From Mycobacterium sp. SVM_VP21 (lineage in GTDB: Bacteria > Actinomycetota > Actinomycetes > Mycobacteriales > Mycobacteriaceae), in contig CP101406.1 of the NCBI GenBank assembly GCA_024758765.1, positions 1,488,001 through 1,552,000 on the forward strand: a stretch of DNA of 64,000 bases, read 5' to 3'. Position 1 is the stretch's first letter, and the number at the start of each line of letters is the position of its first letter. The translations under genes were made by a program, and so were the position numbers. The notes beneath the pieces are model-generated. The model was not told where the DNA came from and did not search any database. It saw nothing but the letters and a program-made list of their open reading frames with translations. Of the stretch, positions 16,676 to 25,483 are shown piece by piece.

Positions 16676-17809
16676 TCAGGGCACGGTGATGCCGGCGGCC
16701 AGGTTCGCGGCGACTTCCTTCTCCCAGTGACCGAATGCATGGGTGGTGTCGATCTCCACCTCGAACCGGTCGGTCATGTCGGGGGTGACCGCCGCGGCGT
16801 CGACGTAGAACTGCTCGTACCACCGGCGCAGTTGGTACACCGGACCGTCCTCTTCGGTGAGCAGTGGGTTCTCGACAGGCGCCTTGTGCTTCCAGATCTC
16901 GACGTCCTCCAGGAATCCCGCACCGAATGAGCGGCTCATCGCGGCGGCGAATTTGGTGGCCTTCTCCACAGGCAGATTCGGCATCTGCTGGACGGCGACG
17001 CCCCACTGCAGCATGAAGGAGTCCTGCGTGACCGGGTAGTGACAGTTGATCAAGGCAATCTCGGCGGTGAAATCCGGCGCGAGATCGTTGTGCAGCCAGT
17101 TGATCATGTAAGCCGGCCCAAAATAGGTCGCCTCGGAGCGCAGGTAGGTGCCCTCCCACAGTTTGTCGGCACCCGGGGAGTCCGGCCGGACCTTGCTCTC
17201 CATGTACTGGCTGGCGTTAGAACCCTCGATGACGTTCTTGAAGTAGGTCGGATACGAGTGGTGGATGTAGAAGAAGTGCGCCATGTCGACAACGTTGTCG
17301 ATGATCTCTCGGCAGTTGGCGCCTTCGATCAGAACCGAGTCCCACTGCCACGGCGACCACCGGCCGGCATCCATTCCTTCGATCTGCGGCGGGGTCAGCT
17401 CCGGCGGCGGCGTCGAACCCTCCGGGTCGTGCCACATCAGCAGTTGGCCGTTGACCTCGCAGGTGGGCCAGCGTTGGGTTCGCGCTATCCGCGGCGGCCG
17501 CTTGGCGTAGGGCACCTGCGCACACCTGCCGGTTGAGCCCTGCCAACGCCAGTCGTGGAAGGGACACGCCAGGGTGTCGCCTTTGATGGTGCCCCGGGAC
17601 AGGTCGGCGCCCATGTGCCGGCAGTAGGCATCCAGCACGTGCACGTCGCCGCTGGAGTCGGCGAACACCACCAGGCGGGACCCAAAGGCGTTGATGCCGT
17701 GGGGTTTACCGTCCCGGAAGGTCTCAGCCAGACCCAAGCAGTGCCATCCCCGGGCATACCGGTTCTTCGGCGTGCCGTGGTCCAACTCGCGGATCGCGCA
17801 GTCGTTCAT
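16676..17809 (-). CDS. kshA: KshA-like Rieske non-haem iron oxygenase
   Basis: The 377-residue protein has an N-terminal Rieske [2Fe-2S] domain (C63-x-H65 in YCRHMG, C82-x2-H85 in CPFHDW) and a catalytic domain with mononuclear iron ligands H178 and H183 in VVDMAHFFYIHHSYPTYF plus an Asp in LEDVEIW. This pattern is typical of 3-ketosteroid 9-alpha-hydroxylase oxygenase components. Mycobacteria often have several KshA homologues, so steroid or bile-acid substrates are likely but not proven. No reductase (KshB) gene is adjacent. It is the last gene of the run PucR, NTF2-like, FadD, KshA, starting 5 bases after the FadD stop. Confidence 0.83.
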   Translation of the reverse strand: MNDCAIRELDHGTPKNRYARGWHCLGLAETFRDGKPHGINAFGSRLVVFADSSGDVHVLDAYCRHMGADLSRGTIKGDTLACPFHDWRWQGSTGRCAQVPYAKRPPRIARTQRWPTCEVNGQLLMWHDPEGSTPPPELTPPQIEGMDAGRWSPWQWDSVLIEGANCREIIDNVVDMAHFFYIHHSYPTYFKNVIEGSNASQYMESKVRPDSPGADKLWEGTYLRSEATYFGPAYMINWLHNDLAPDFTAEIALINCHYPVTQDSFMLQWGVAVQQMPNLPVEKATKFAAAMSRSFGAGFLEDVEIWKHKAPVENPLLTEEDGPVYQLRRWYEQFYVDAAAVTPDMTDRFEVEIDTTHAFGHWEKEVAANLAAGITVP

Positions 17810-17814
17810 GGTCC

Positions 17815-19476
17815 CTACCCTTCGCCTCGCAGGTAGCTTTGCCGGCCGTGGGAAGTGAATTCGGCGTCCAGTGCACGCTTCTCATCGTCGGTCATGCGGG
17901 TGTATTCGGGGGTACCCCGCCCGGCCCAGCGATATACCGGTTCGTCGGTGTGCCAGCGTTGGGCCTGCAGTTCGCGTTTGAGCACCTTGTTCGAACCGGT
18001 GACCGGCAGGCCAGCCGAGATCCGCAGAAAGCGTGGGAAGCCCTTGCGTCCCAAGTCGGGCTGGGCGGCCAGATATCCGGCGAAGCCTGCCGCATCGAAG
18101 CTGTCGGGGTCGGCGACCTCGACGGCACCCATCACCTGATCGCCGGAGCGAGGGTCGGGCACCGCGTAGACACCGGCGCTGATGATCAGCGGGTGCCGGC
18201 GCAGTACTTGTTCGATGGTCAGCGCGGAGGTGTTCTCCCCATCGACCCGGATCCAGTCGCCGCGGCGGCCGGCGAAATACAGGAAGCCGGCCGCGTCGCG
18301 GTACCCGAGGTCGCCGGTCCAGTACCAGCCGTCGCGGATCTTTTCAGAGTCTGCCGTGTCGTTCTTGTAGTAGCCCTCGAAGTCTCGGGCCCCGGTCCTG
18401 TCGACGATCTCGCCGACCGCCTCGTCGGCGTTCGATACCCTGCCGTGCTCGTCGAGGACCGCGGTGGCGCACTCGGCACGGGTCTGCGGGTCGACGATGG
18501 CGATGCCCGCGTGCGCCGGACGGCCCAGCGCGCCGGGCGGCGCCGCCGGATCCGGTATCGCGGCATTGCCGCCCTCGCTGGAGCCGTACCCCTCGTGCAG
18601 CACAGCGCCGAACCGGCGGAGAAACTCCGCCTGGTCCTGCGGCGACGCCTCGGTTCCGAAGCCGCGGACCAGGGCGTTATCGGCATCGTCGGGCTGTTCG
18701 GCGGTGGCCAGCAGGTAGCCCAGCGCCTTGCCCACGTAGGTGAAGAACGTGGCACCGAAATAGCGCACGTCGGGCAGGAACTGCGACGCCGAGAACTTGG
18801 GTGTCAGACAGATCGTGGCTCCGTTGGCCAGCGCGGGCGCCCACAGCGCCATGATCGCGTTGCCGTGAAACAGCGGCATGCAGCAGTAGTCGACGTCGGA
18901 GCGCACGTGGCCGAATTTGGCGGTGGCCATATCGGCGATCCGGACCAGCCGACCCTGGCTGCACTTGACCGCCTTGGAGGCACCGGTGGTGCCAGAGGTG
19001 AACAGCAGCAGCAACAACGATTCCGGCCCCACGCCCGCGGCGGCGGCCGGCTCCACCCGGTGTTCGTCGACCAGTCCGGCATAGCCGGGCTCGTCGATCA
19101 CCAGGAAGCGCTCGGGGTCCAGCCCGTGGTTCAGGCCGCACAGTCGACCCATCCCGATGGTGTCGGTGACGATCAGCTGACAATCTGCGTGGCGGATCTC
19201 CGCGGCCATTTCGGCATCGCCGCGGGTGGGATTGATGCCGACGATGACCCCGCCCGCCAGCGCGCCGGCACCAAGCCAGAACACGAAATCTGGCACGTTG
19301 TCCAACAGCACGCCGATGTGAAACGGCCCATCCCGGCGCAACTCCGCAGCCATCGCGGCGCGCGCGGCGGACTCGCGCACCACCTCGTCCCAGGTCCAAT
19401 CCCGTTGCCGGGTGCGCAACCCCAGATGCCGGTCGCCGATGCGGTCGAGCAGCATCCCCGCGATATCAGTGGGCAT
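17815..19476 (-). CDS. FadD17/FadD1-like acyl-CoA synthetase
   Basis: The 553-residue ANL enzyme has LFTSGTTGASKAVKCSQG (P-loop, about residue 180), HEGYGSSEGG, YWTGDLGYRDAAGFLYFAGR and a C-terminal GSNKVLKREL with the adenylation Lys. KAVKCS and the overall pattern resemble FadD17 of the steroid catabolism cluster. It probably activates the carboxyl side chain of a steroid-like or branched acid to its CoA ester. The frame is open to 19596, but homology starts at the ATG at 19476, which overlaps the NTF2-like gene by 11 bases. That overlap indicates translational coupling. Confidence 0.82.
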   Translation of the reverse strand: MPTDIAGMLLDRIGDRHLGLRTRQRDWTWDEVVRESAARAAMAAELRRDGPFHIGVLLDNVPDFVFWLGAGALAGGVIVGINPTRGDAEMAAEIRHADCQLIVTDTIGMGRLCGLNHGLDPERFLVIDEPGYAGLVDEHRVEPAAAAGVGPESLLLLLFTSGTTGASKAVKCSQGRLVRIADMATAKFGHVRSDVDYCCMPLFHGNAIMALWAPALANGATICLTPKFSASQFLPDVRYFGATFFTYVGKALGYLLATAEQPDDADNALVRGFGTEASPQDQAEFLRRFGAVLHEGYGSSEGGNAAIPDPAAPPGALGRPAHAGIAIVDPQTRAECATAVLDEHGRVSNADEAVGEIVDRTGARDFEGYYKNDTADSEKIRDGWYWTGDLGYRDAAGFLYFAGRRGDWIRVDGENTSALTIEQVLRRHPLIISAGVYAVPDPRSGDQVMGAVEVADPDSFDAAGFAGYLAAQPDLGRKGFPRFLRISAGLPVTGSNKVLKRELQAQRWHTDEPVYRWAGRGTPEYTRMTDDEKRALDAEFTSHGRQSYLRGEG

Positions 19477-20032
19477 TCGCCGCGGGCGCGTGAACGAGAT
19501 CGACGTACTGCTGCGGGAGGTCTTCACGGGCCACCGGGGTGACGCTGCGCACGCCGGCAAAGTAGGAGTCCTCACCGACGATCTTGCCGCCGGCATCGAG
19601 CGGCCACAGCAGCGCCTGTCGGTACACCACCAAATAGTCGGCGTCGGGATCTTCGACTTCCACCCCGAGAATGGCGGTCGCCAGGGCGCCCGGGTAAAGC
19701 TGCTTCATGTCGCCCTCGGTGACCACGCAGTCGTCGTCGACCACCAGCCGGTCGATGGCGAACTCCAACACGTTGGTGCGGGTCGCCATGAAATTCGAGT
19801 AGTAGGTGTGCACGCCCTCGGTGGTCTTCGGACCGACATCCTGACCGCCCATCCAGAAGTGGTAGTCCGGCTCAGCGCTCAGCGTCCCCATCACCTGGTC
19901 GAGGTCGGGCGAAGCCTCGCCCTTCATGTGCTCGATCACTACTTCAAGCGCGGCCCGATGCCGCTCGTTGGTGGTTTCGGCCAACCGCTTCTCCAAGGGG
20001 GCCCAGGTCCGGCTGGGGTCGATCACGGCCAC
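19466..20032 (-). CDS. SnoaL/NTF2-like protein
   Basis: The 188-residue protein fits the NTF2-like cone fold: a helical N-terminus, then MGTLSAEPDYHFW and alternating strands. Family members include steroid delta-isomerase, polyketide cyclases and non-catalytic binding proteins. No unambiguous catalytic residue set is visible. It lies between the PucR regulator and the FadD/KshA genes and overlaps FadD by 11 bases. A role in the same steroid-like pathway, such as an isomerase or dehydratase, is inference. Confidence 0.65.
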   Translation of the reverse strand: MAVIDPSRTWAPLEKRLAETTNERHRAALEVVIEHMKGEASPDLDQVMGTLSAEPDYHFWMGGQDVGPKTTEGVHTYYSNFMATRTNVLEFAIDRLVVDDDCVVTEGDMKQLYPGALATAILGVEVEDPDADYLVVYRQALLWPLDAGGKIVGEDSYFAGVRSVTPVAREDLPQQYVDLVHAPAANAH

Positions 20033-20057
20033 GATTCTCGCTCCTTCTTTTCAGGTG

Positions 20058-20071
20058 GTGATCATCATCAC
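20058..20071. promoter_or_regulatory. Palindrome between PucR and NTF2-like genes
   Basis: GTGAT-CATC-ATCAC is a perfect inverted repeat in the 80-bp gap upstream of the NTF2-FadD-KshA genes. It could be the operator of the adjacent PucR-type regulator. Support is positional only. Confidence 0.35.
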
Positions 20072-20112
20072 TGCAATCGCCGATGCCGGTCATCCGCCAT
20101 ACGTCTGCTGAA

Positions 20113-21198
20113 TCATGGATCTTGACCGACGATTGTCGGTTCGGTGGCGGTGAGCTCGGCCGATGAGAGCGCGATACGGCGCACAAAGAGCACCAGGGTG
20201 GCCGTGAATCGATCGATCGGGTCGGCCAGATCCCAGCCCATTGCCGACTCGACGTGGGCGATGCGCGCCGCCACCGTGCTGTGGTGCAGGTGCAACTGAG
20301 CGGCCGTGCGGCGCAGCGATCCGAGCACGCAGAACGCCTCGGTGGTGTCGACGTCGTGCGCACCCGCCGGTTTTGCCGCGATCGCGTTGATCCGCGCCAC
20401 GTCGTGGTGCCGCAGCACCTGCTCCAGCGGCAGGTCGGCCAGCAGCTCCAAGACACTCAGCCGTTCGTAGGCGACCGCCCGGCGCCCGTAGTGGGTGGAC
20501 GACGCGAATCGCAGTCCCCGCTGCGCCTGCTGCCAGGAGGCCGCGGCCCCGAACACGGTGGTCTTGGCGCCGATCCCGACCCACGGCCCGCGCCCCACCT
20601 GCGCCGGCAGCGGTGGCGGAAAGGCCGCGATGATGGCCGCATCGAGCCGGTCCGACAAGGACCGGGCGTCTTCGGAGCTATAACACAGCAGCGCCGTGTC
20701 GGCGCCGATCGTGACCGAGCGGACCGGCTGGTCGCCGAGTTCGCGCACGACCACACGCAACGCCTCGGCAGGCGATCCGGCCGACACCGCCAGCACCCGG
20801 ACCTCGCGGGTCTCATCGAGACCCAACAGCCGGATCGCACGGGCCCGCTCCGCGGGTAATTCATTGTCGGACAACACCAGTTCTAACAGCGCTGGATCGC
20901 CCAACCGGACGGTCGCGCCGGCCCGCGATGCCGCCATTCGCAGCGCGTGGCGTACTCGGTCGATCAGGACCTCGTCGAGCGGAAGGGCTGCACGACCGGC
21001 GCGTTCCAGGAAGACCTCCGGTTCGGTCGCCGAAGCCCACCGCACATCCACCCGGCATTCGGCAACGGCTTCAGCGGACAAGATCACCGCTTCGGCATCG
21101 GCCGACGACTCCAGGAGCGCATCGAAGTGGGCGACCAGCTGCAAGACGGCCGCCGGGTCAGTGCCCAGCTCCGATAGCCGAATCGGGGCGACGCTCAC
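20113..21198 (-). CDS. PucR/CdaR-type transcriptional regulator
   Basis: The 361-residue protein ends with a PucR-type helix-turn-helix (LHLHHSTVAARIAHVESAMGW) preceded by LRRTAAQ, and has a helical N-terminal half. It differs from the PucR-type protein at 3321-4460. It is the first gene of the minus-strand operon carrying NTF2-like, FadD and KshA genes and is probably their regulator. The start at 21198 lies 38 bp from the convergent-facing end of the hydrolase gene, so its promoter overlaps that region. Confidence 0.8.
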   Translation of the reverse strand: MSVAPIRLSELGTDPAAVLQLVAHFDALLESSADAEAVILSAEAVAECRVDVRWASATEPEVFLERAGRAALPLDEVLIDRVRHALRMAASRAGATVRLGDPALLELVLSDNELPAERARAIRLLGLDETREVRVLAVSAGSPAEALRVVVRELGDQPVRSVTIGADTALLCYSSEDARSLSDRLDAAIIAAFPPPLPAQVGRGPWVGIGAKTTVFGAAASWQQAQRGLRFASSTHYGRRAVAYERLSVLELLADLPLEQVLRHHDVARINAIAAKPAGAHDVDTTEAFCVLGSLRRTAAQLHLHHSTVAARIAHVESAMGWDLADPIDRFTATLVLFVRRIALSSAELTATEPTIVGQDP

Positions 21199-21236
21199 CA
21201 GCGCAGGCTACCTGCATCGGCGTGCCGGAGATCGGC

Positions 21237-22145
21237 TTACGACGAGGGCGCCGAGCCGATGAACGCGACTGCGGCGCGCACCGCCTGGGGATTGCGCATG
21301 ATGCGGTAGTGCGCCAGGCGCCCAAGGCCGTTCGTAGCGGTCACGCTCGCCCCCGGCCACCGGGATGCCAGCTCCTCGCTGGTAGCAAAGGGACTGTCTG
21401 GATCGTCCGGGTCGTGCACGATCAGCAGCGGAGGCGGATCTTCCAGGCACGACGCCAGATGCGATAGGTCTGCGTGCAGCAGTGGGAATCCCAGCCGGCG
21501 GTCAAGCCGGCGGTGCAACGCGTCGCGGATGCGCGGACCGAAGCCGTGCCGCCGCGCGAACCAGTCGAGGTAGTGAGCGAAGCCACCCATCGGCGCCAAG
21601 AAGACCAACCGTTCGGCAGATGTTCCCCACAACAATGCGAGCGCAGTGGCCTTGGCGCCGAGCGAGTGCGCAATTATCGCCCGCGCGGGTCCGTGGGCGT
21701 CCACCATGGCCTGCACCGCTCGCCCGCACTCGGCAATCGTGGTGCGTCCCGGTGCCAGTTCGCCCGGCCCGGATTCATGGTGGCTGGGCAGGTCGAAGGC
21801 GACGACCCGATGCCCGGCCGCAACGAGCGGTTTGACGAAGACGCCCAGGTGCGCTCGACATCCGCCCCAGCCGTGCACGAGGTACACCGTTGGTCCCTCG
21901 CCCCATGCTTCGCCCACGATGCGATGGCCTGACCATGATGCTTCCACGGCCTCGCCCACGCCCGTACCGGGTGGCATGCGCGTCGACTTCGCCTCCGGCG
22001 GCGTACACCACAACTCGATCGCCCAGCGCGCGCCCAGTCGTGGCGCCAACCACTCCAGAACGCTGAAGGCCCTGCGGACCGAGCGCGAGACGTCGGGCTC
22101 CAGCCCGGACCCTTGCGTTGCGTGCACGGCATCGACATCGGTCAC
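21237..22145 (-). CDS. Alpha/beta hydrolase
   Basis: The protein is about 302 residues with oxyanion motif LVHGWGG near residue 88, nucleophile elbow IIAHSLGAKA (Ser, about residue 155), an acidic residue in IVHDPDDPDS and the His in RLAHYRIM near the C-terminus: a complete triad. It is probably an esterase or thioesterase of unknown substrate. The start is taken as the GTG at 22145 because AGAGGA lies 9 bases upstream. An ATG at 22193 would add a Cys-rich stretch without homology features. It lies upstream of the PucR gene on the same strand. Confidence 0.75.
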   Translation of the reverse strand: MTDVDAVHATQGSGLEPDVSRSVRRAFSVLEWLAPRLGARWAIELWCTPPEAKSTRMPPGTGVGEAVEASWSGHRIVGEAWGEGPTVYLVHGWGGCRAHLGVFVKPLVAAGHRVVAFDLPSHHESGPGELAPGRTTIAECGRAVQAMVDAHGPARAIIAHSLGAKATALALLWGTSAERLVFLAPMGGFAHYLDWFARRHGFGPRIRDALHRRLDRRLGFPLLHADLSHLASCLEDPPPLLIVHDPDDPDSPFATSEELASRWPGASVTATNGLGRLAHYRIMRNPQAVRAAVAFIGSAPSS

Positions 22146-22255
22146 AAATGCAGTTCCTCTCGGGCACCAACGGCACTGCGCCTCGTTGGCCACCGATCAC
22201 CTTAGAACCTGCCAGGGGCGGCGCGCTTCGGCCGACCGGCGCATCAGTAACCGCG

Positions 22256-22275
22256 CCAGGTGACCTTCGACCTGG
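22256..22275 (-). terminator. Weak hairpin downstream of the SDR gene
   Basis: CCAGGT-N8-ACCTGG is a perfect 6-bp stem 28 bp beyond the SDR stop codon on the minus strand. There is no T-run. It may end the ACAD-kinase-SDR transcript. Confidence 0.3.
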
Positions 22276-22303
22276 TTGTCCGGGACTTCAACAATGAGAC
22301 CGG

Positions 22304-23065
22304 CTAGTTGATCGTGAAGCCGCCGTCTACCGCGATGGTCTGTCCCGTGACGTAGCCACCGGCATCCGAGGCAAGCCACAGCACCGAGGCTGCGAGATCT
22401 TCCGGGTCTCCCATTCGACCCAGCACGATCCGGTGCGCGACGCTGTCGAGGTAGCCGGGGCGGTACTGATCGGTCATCTCGGAGGCGAAGAAGCCGGGCG
22501 CGATCGCGTTGACCCGAATGCCTTTTCGGCTCCCCCACTGCTGAGCCAGGTCCCGCGTCAGACCAATCAGGCCGGCCTTGCTGGCTGCGTAGGCCGCCTG
22601 CGGCAACCCGGCCGTGGTCAGGCCCAAGACGCTGGAGATGTTGACGATGGACGAACCCGGCTGCATCACCCGTCCGCAGGCCTGCGCCGCCCAGTAGGCC
22701 CCGTTGAGGTTGATGTCGATGACCTCCCGGAACTGCTCGGGAGTCTCCCGGGTGGCGGGATGCGCCGTGCCGATGCCCGCATTGTTGATCAACACATCGA
22801 CCCGGCCGAATCGCTCAATGGCGGCTTCGACCATCCTGGTCGCCGCCTCCGGGTCGGTGACATCGGTCGCCACCGGCAGAGCTGCGCGTCCGGCAGCGGT
22901 GACGAGTTCGGCCGCCTCTGCAAGCTTCTCCACCCGCCGCGCTGCCAGCACGACGTCCGCGCCGGCCTCGGCGAAGGCCCGGGCGAAATACACGCCGAGG
23001 CCCGAGGACGCCCCGGTCACCACCGCGACCTTGCCGTCCATCCGAAACTTGTCCAGTACGCTCAC
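22304..23065 (-). CDS. Short-chain dehydrogenase/reductase
   Basis: The protein is about 253 residues, a classical SDR. TGASSGLG (NAD(P) binding, near residue 17), NNAGIG, SS in VNISSVLG, and the catalytic YAASK near residue 160 are all present, followed by PGFFASEMT. The Asp-free region after the second strand does not settle cofactor choice. Two in-frame GTG starts exist (23074 and 23065). The AGGTGAG ribosome-binding site fits 23065. It is the third gene after the ACAD and the kinase-like gene, suggesting oxidation of a hydroxyacyl intermediate made by that pair. Confidence 0.85.
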   Translation of the reverse strand: MSVLDKFRMDGKVAVVTGASSGLGVYFARAFAEAGADVVLAARRVEKLAEAAELVTAAGRAALPVATDVTDPEAATRMVEAAIERFGRVDVLINNAGIGTAHPATRETPEQFREVIDINLNGAYWAAQACGRVMQPGSSIVNISSVLGLTTAGLPQAAYAASKAGLIGLTRDLAQQWGSRKGIRVNAIAPGFFASEMTDQYRPGYLDSVAHRIVLGRMGDPEDLAASVLWLASDAGGYVTGQTIAVDGGFTIN

Positions 23066-23094
23066 CCGACTCACCTTTCTCGATTTTTCTCCGG

Positions 23095-24120
23095 TTATTT
23101 CAACGCATTTCGCGCCGCAGCGATGAACTCCGGCGCAGCCTGTGCCGCCTCACCGGCATTCTGCACGTCTTTCGCGCCATGCTGGGCGCGGTGAGTGATC
23201 CCTTCGGCGATCACCCCGATTTTGAAGTTCGCCAGCGCCTCATAGAAGTCCCAGTCGCCCAGGTCCCGGTCGGAGAGCCGCGCGTACTCCTCGGCGAGGG
23301 CATCGGCCGACGGCAGACGTGCACTGGTCCACGCGGCGGGGTGGCCGAATACCAGGTCGAATGCCGGCGACCGGTAGGCGCACATCAGCGCAATATCGGT
23401 GAGTGGGTCGCCGAGGGTGGAAAGCTCCCAGTCCACAACTGCCCGAATGACGTCGGCCTGCTCGGGATCGCAGATGGTGTTGTCGATGCGGAAGTCGCCG
23501 TGCACCACCGAGGGTTGCGATGTCTGCGGGATCGCGTCGGCCAGTGCCGCGACCAGCTTCGTGACATCGTCGGACAGCGCATCATCGTTGCCGGGCGTTT
23601 TCACCAGTTCCCACTGGCGGGCCCACAGGCGCACCTGCCGCTCCAGGAAACCGTCTGGCCTGCCGAAGGATTCGAGCCCGACGTCGTGGTAGTCGACCGC
23701 GTGCAGATTCACCAGAATCTGCACCAGCGCCGAGGCGTTGGCCGCCAGTTCCGCATCGGACAGGGTGTCCAGATCGTCCTTGTGACGGTAGACCCGACCG
23801 GTCACGAACTCCGTCACGGTCAACGGCGCACCGCACACGGTGCCGTCGGCGTCGAACGCCACGGGCCGTGCGATCGGAACACCGGTGCCGTAGAGCTTGT
23901 CGGTGACGGCGAATTCACGGCCCACATCGTGAGCCGACGGGGTCAGGCCGCCGAGCGGAGGCCGGCGCACGACCCAGGCCGACGATTCGTCGCTGACCTT
24001 GAAGGTGAGGTTAGACCGGCCTCCGGCGATCAGTTCTACGGTGAGTTCTCCCTGAACCGGAACGTCGTTGGCGATGAGGTATCGCCGTAGGGCAACCGGA
24101 TCCAGGGCTTCGACCGTCAC
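23095..24120 (-). CDS. Aminoglycoside-phosphotransferase-fold kinase (ACAD10/11 kinase-domain-like)
   Basis: The 341-residue protein has an APH/choline-kinase fold. The Brenner motif VVHGDFRIDNTI carries the catalytic Asp and metal-binding Asn (about residue 206), VVDWELSTLGDP provides the DFG-equivalent Asp, and GGRSNLTFKV is the nucleotide loop. In mammals this domain is fused to an acyl-CoA dehydrogenase in ACAD10/ACAD11, reported to process 4-hydroxyacyl-CoA through a phosphorylated intermediate. Here it is encoded separately. Its GTG start overlaps the ACAD stop (GTGA), so the products are made together. M. tuberculosis FadE36 is the same kind of protein despite its name. True antibiotic resistance is unlikely. 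Confidence 0.8.
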   Translation of the reverse strand: MTVEALDPVALRRYLIANDVPVQGELTVELIAGGRSNLTFKVSDESSAWVVRRPPLGGLTPSAHDVGREFAVTDKLYGTGVPIARPVAFDADGTVCGAPLTVTEFVTGRVYRHKDDLDTLSDAELAANASALVQILVNLHAVDYHDVGLESFGRPDGFLERQVRLWARQWELVKTPGNDDALSDDVTKLVAALADAIPQTSQPSVVHGDFRIDNTICDPEQADVIRAVVDWELSTLGDPLTDIALMCAYRSPAFDLVFGHPAAWTSARLPSADALAEEYARLSDRDLGDWDFYEALANFKIGVIAEGITHRAQHGAKDVQNAGEAAQAAPEFIAAARNALK

Positions 24121-25328
24121 TGCGCGGCGTCCTTGCGAGCGCGCCGGGCAGCCCCGAGCCGCCGCTTGGCGATGGCCCAGCGGTGTACCTCGGAGGGGCC
24201 GTCGTAAACCCGGAACGGACGGACCTCGCGGGAAAGCCGCGCCGGGGGCAGGTCCTCGGTGACGCCCAGCGCACCGCACATCTGCACGCTTCGGTCGACG
24301 ATCCGGAAAATCGCCTCGGCGGCGAACGTCTTGGCGATCGACGTCGCGTCGCCGGCGCCCGAGCCCTGATCGAGTTCCCAGCATGCGCGCACCAGCAGCG
24401 CTCGGGTGGCGGCGATGTCGATTTCGTTGTCGGCCACCATGTTCTGGATCATGCCCAGATCGCCGAGCGCCGATCCGAATGCCTGACGCTCAACGACATG
24501 CGACAGTGCGGTGTCGTGGCCGCGACGCGCGGCGCCGAGCCATCGCATGACATGCGTCATGCGTGCAGGCCCGAGACGCACCTGGGCGTATTCGAAGCCG
24601 CGGTCCACCTCGCCGAGCACCGCTTCCTCGGAAACCCGAACGTCGTCGAAGAACACCTCACAGTGGCCGCCCACCATGGACCGGTCCAGGGTCGGGATGT
24701 GTCGGCCGACGGTCAGCCCCGCGGTGTCGGCGGGGACCAGGAACATGGTGGCGCCGCCGCGCTGGCCGGGCTCCCCGGAGGTGCGGGCCATGACGATGAA
24801 GAATCCCGCGCCGTCGGCGCCGGTGATGTACCACTTGCGGCCGGTGATGTACCAATCGCCCGACCGGCGTTCGGCCTTGGTCGTCAGCGCTGACGGGTCC
24901 GAACCCGCGCCCGGCCCCGGCTCGGTCATCGCGAACGCGGACCGCACGTCGCCGGCAGCCAGAGGCGCGAGGTAACGCGCCTTCTGTTCGGGGCTGGCCA
25001 CCTCCGCCAGCAGGTGCACGTTGCCCTCATCGGGAGCGGCGATGTTCACCGCAGCCGGACCGAACAGTGAATAGCCGGCAGCTTCGAAGACCGGCGCCCG
25101 GTCGGACATATTCAAACCCAGCCCGCCGTATTCGACGGGAGCGTGCGGCGCGAACACACCCGCATCGCGAGCAGCGGCTTGCAGTTCTTGCACCGCGGCG
25201 TCGCCGCCCGCGGCGGCGATATCCCCGCCGAAGCGGTCCTCCACCGGCAACACCACGTCCTCGATGAACGCCCGCGTCTTTTCGACGAGCGCCGACACTT
25301 CCGCCGAGTAGCTCAACTCGATCGCCAT
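24117..25328 (-). CDS. Acyl-CoA dehydrogenase, ACAD10/11-like
   Basis: The 403-residue ACAD has FAMTEPGPGAGSDPS (FAD binding), WYITGRKWYITG, and a C-terminal active-site strand VYDGPSEVHRWAIAKR. In classical ACADs the last motif is YEGT with the catalytic Glu. Here the position is Asp (about D376), and GPSEVH resembles the GPDEVH of ACAD10/11. The paired kinase gene overlaps its stop codon. It therefore probably belongs to the branch that handles hydroxylated acyl-CoAs rather than ordinary beta-oxidation. That function is inference from the family. It is divergent from the XRE-TetR regulator. Confidence 0.82.
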   Translation of the reverse strand: MAIELSYSAEVSALVEKTRAFIEDVVLPVEDRFGGDIAAAGGDAAVQELQAAARDAGVFAPHAPVEYGGLGLNMSDRAPVFEAAGYSLFGPAAVNIAAPDEGNVHLLAEVASPEQKARYLAPLAAGDVRSAFAMTEPGPGAGSDPSALTTKAERRSGDWYITGRKWYITGADGAGFFIVMARTSGEPGQRGGATMFLVPADTAGLTVGRHIPTLDRSMVGGHCEVFFDDVRVSEEAVLGEVDRGFEYAQVRLGPARMTHVMRWLGAARRGHDTALSHVVERQAFGSALGDLGMIQNMVADNEIDIAATRALLVRACWELDQGSGAGDATSIAKTFAAEAIFRIVDRSVQMCGALGVTEDLPPARLSREVRPFRVYDGPSEVHRWAIAKRRLGAARRARKDAAQ

Positions 25329-25451
25329 GACACCCCATCACCACTCTCGCAATGACCGACCGATCACTCGGCCCGAACACTACGGACTGTGACATAGAAG
25401 CCCATTTCCCGTCAAAATCGACCATCAGGCATCGTAATTCCCTGCGATATA

Positions 25452-25468
25452 GTTCAGTAATCCTGAAC
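25452..25468. promoter_or_regulatory. Palindromic operator between ACAD and XRE-TetR genes
   Basis: GTTCAG-TAATC-CTGAAC is a perfect 6-bp inverted repeat, 16 bp upstream of the regulator's GTG start, in the 155-bp divergent region. Its position fits autorepression and control of the ACAD-kinase-SDR operon. Confidence 0.55.
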
Positions 25469-25483
25469 AAACCGGAGGTGGCC

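Noticed and set aside
23095..24120. Acquired aminoglycoside phosphotransferase resistance gene
   Set aside because: The kinase fold is right, but the gene is translationally coupled to an ACAD and resembles the ACAD10/11 kinase domain, so a lipid role is far more likely.
25352..25483. N-terminal extension of the XRE-TetR regulator from the ATG at 25352
   Set aside because: It would cover the divergent promoter and palindrome, shows no homology, and has a weaker ribosome-binding site than the GTG at 25484.
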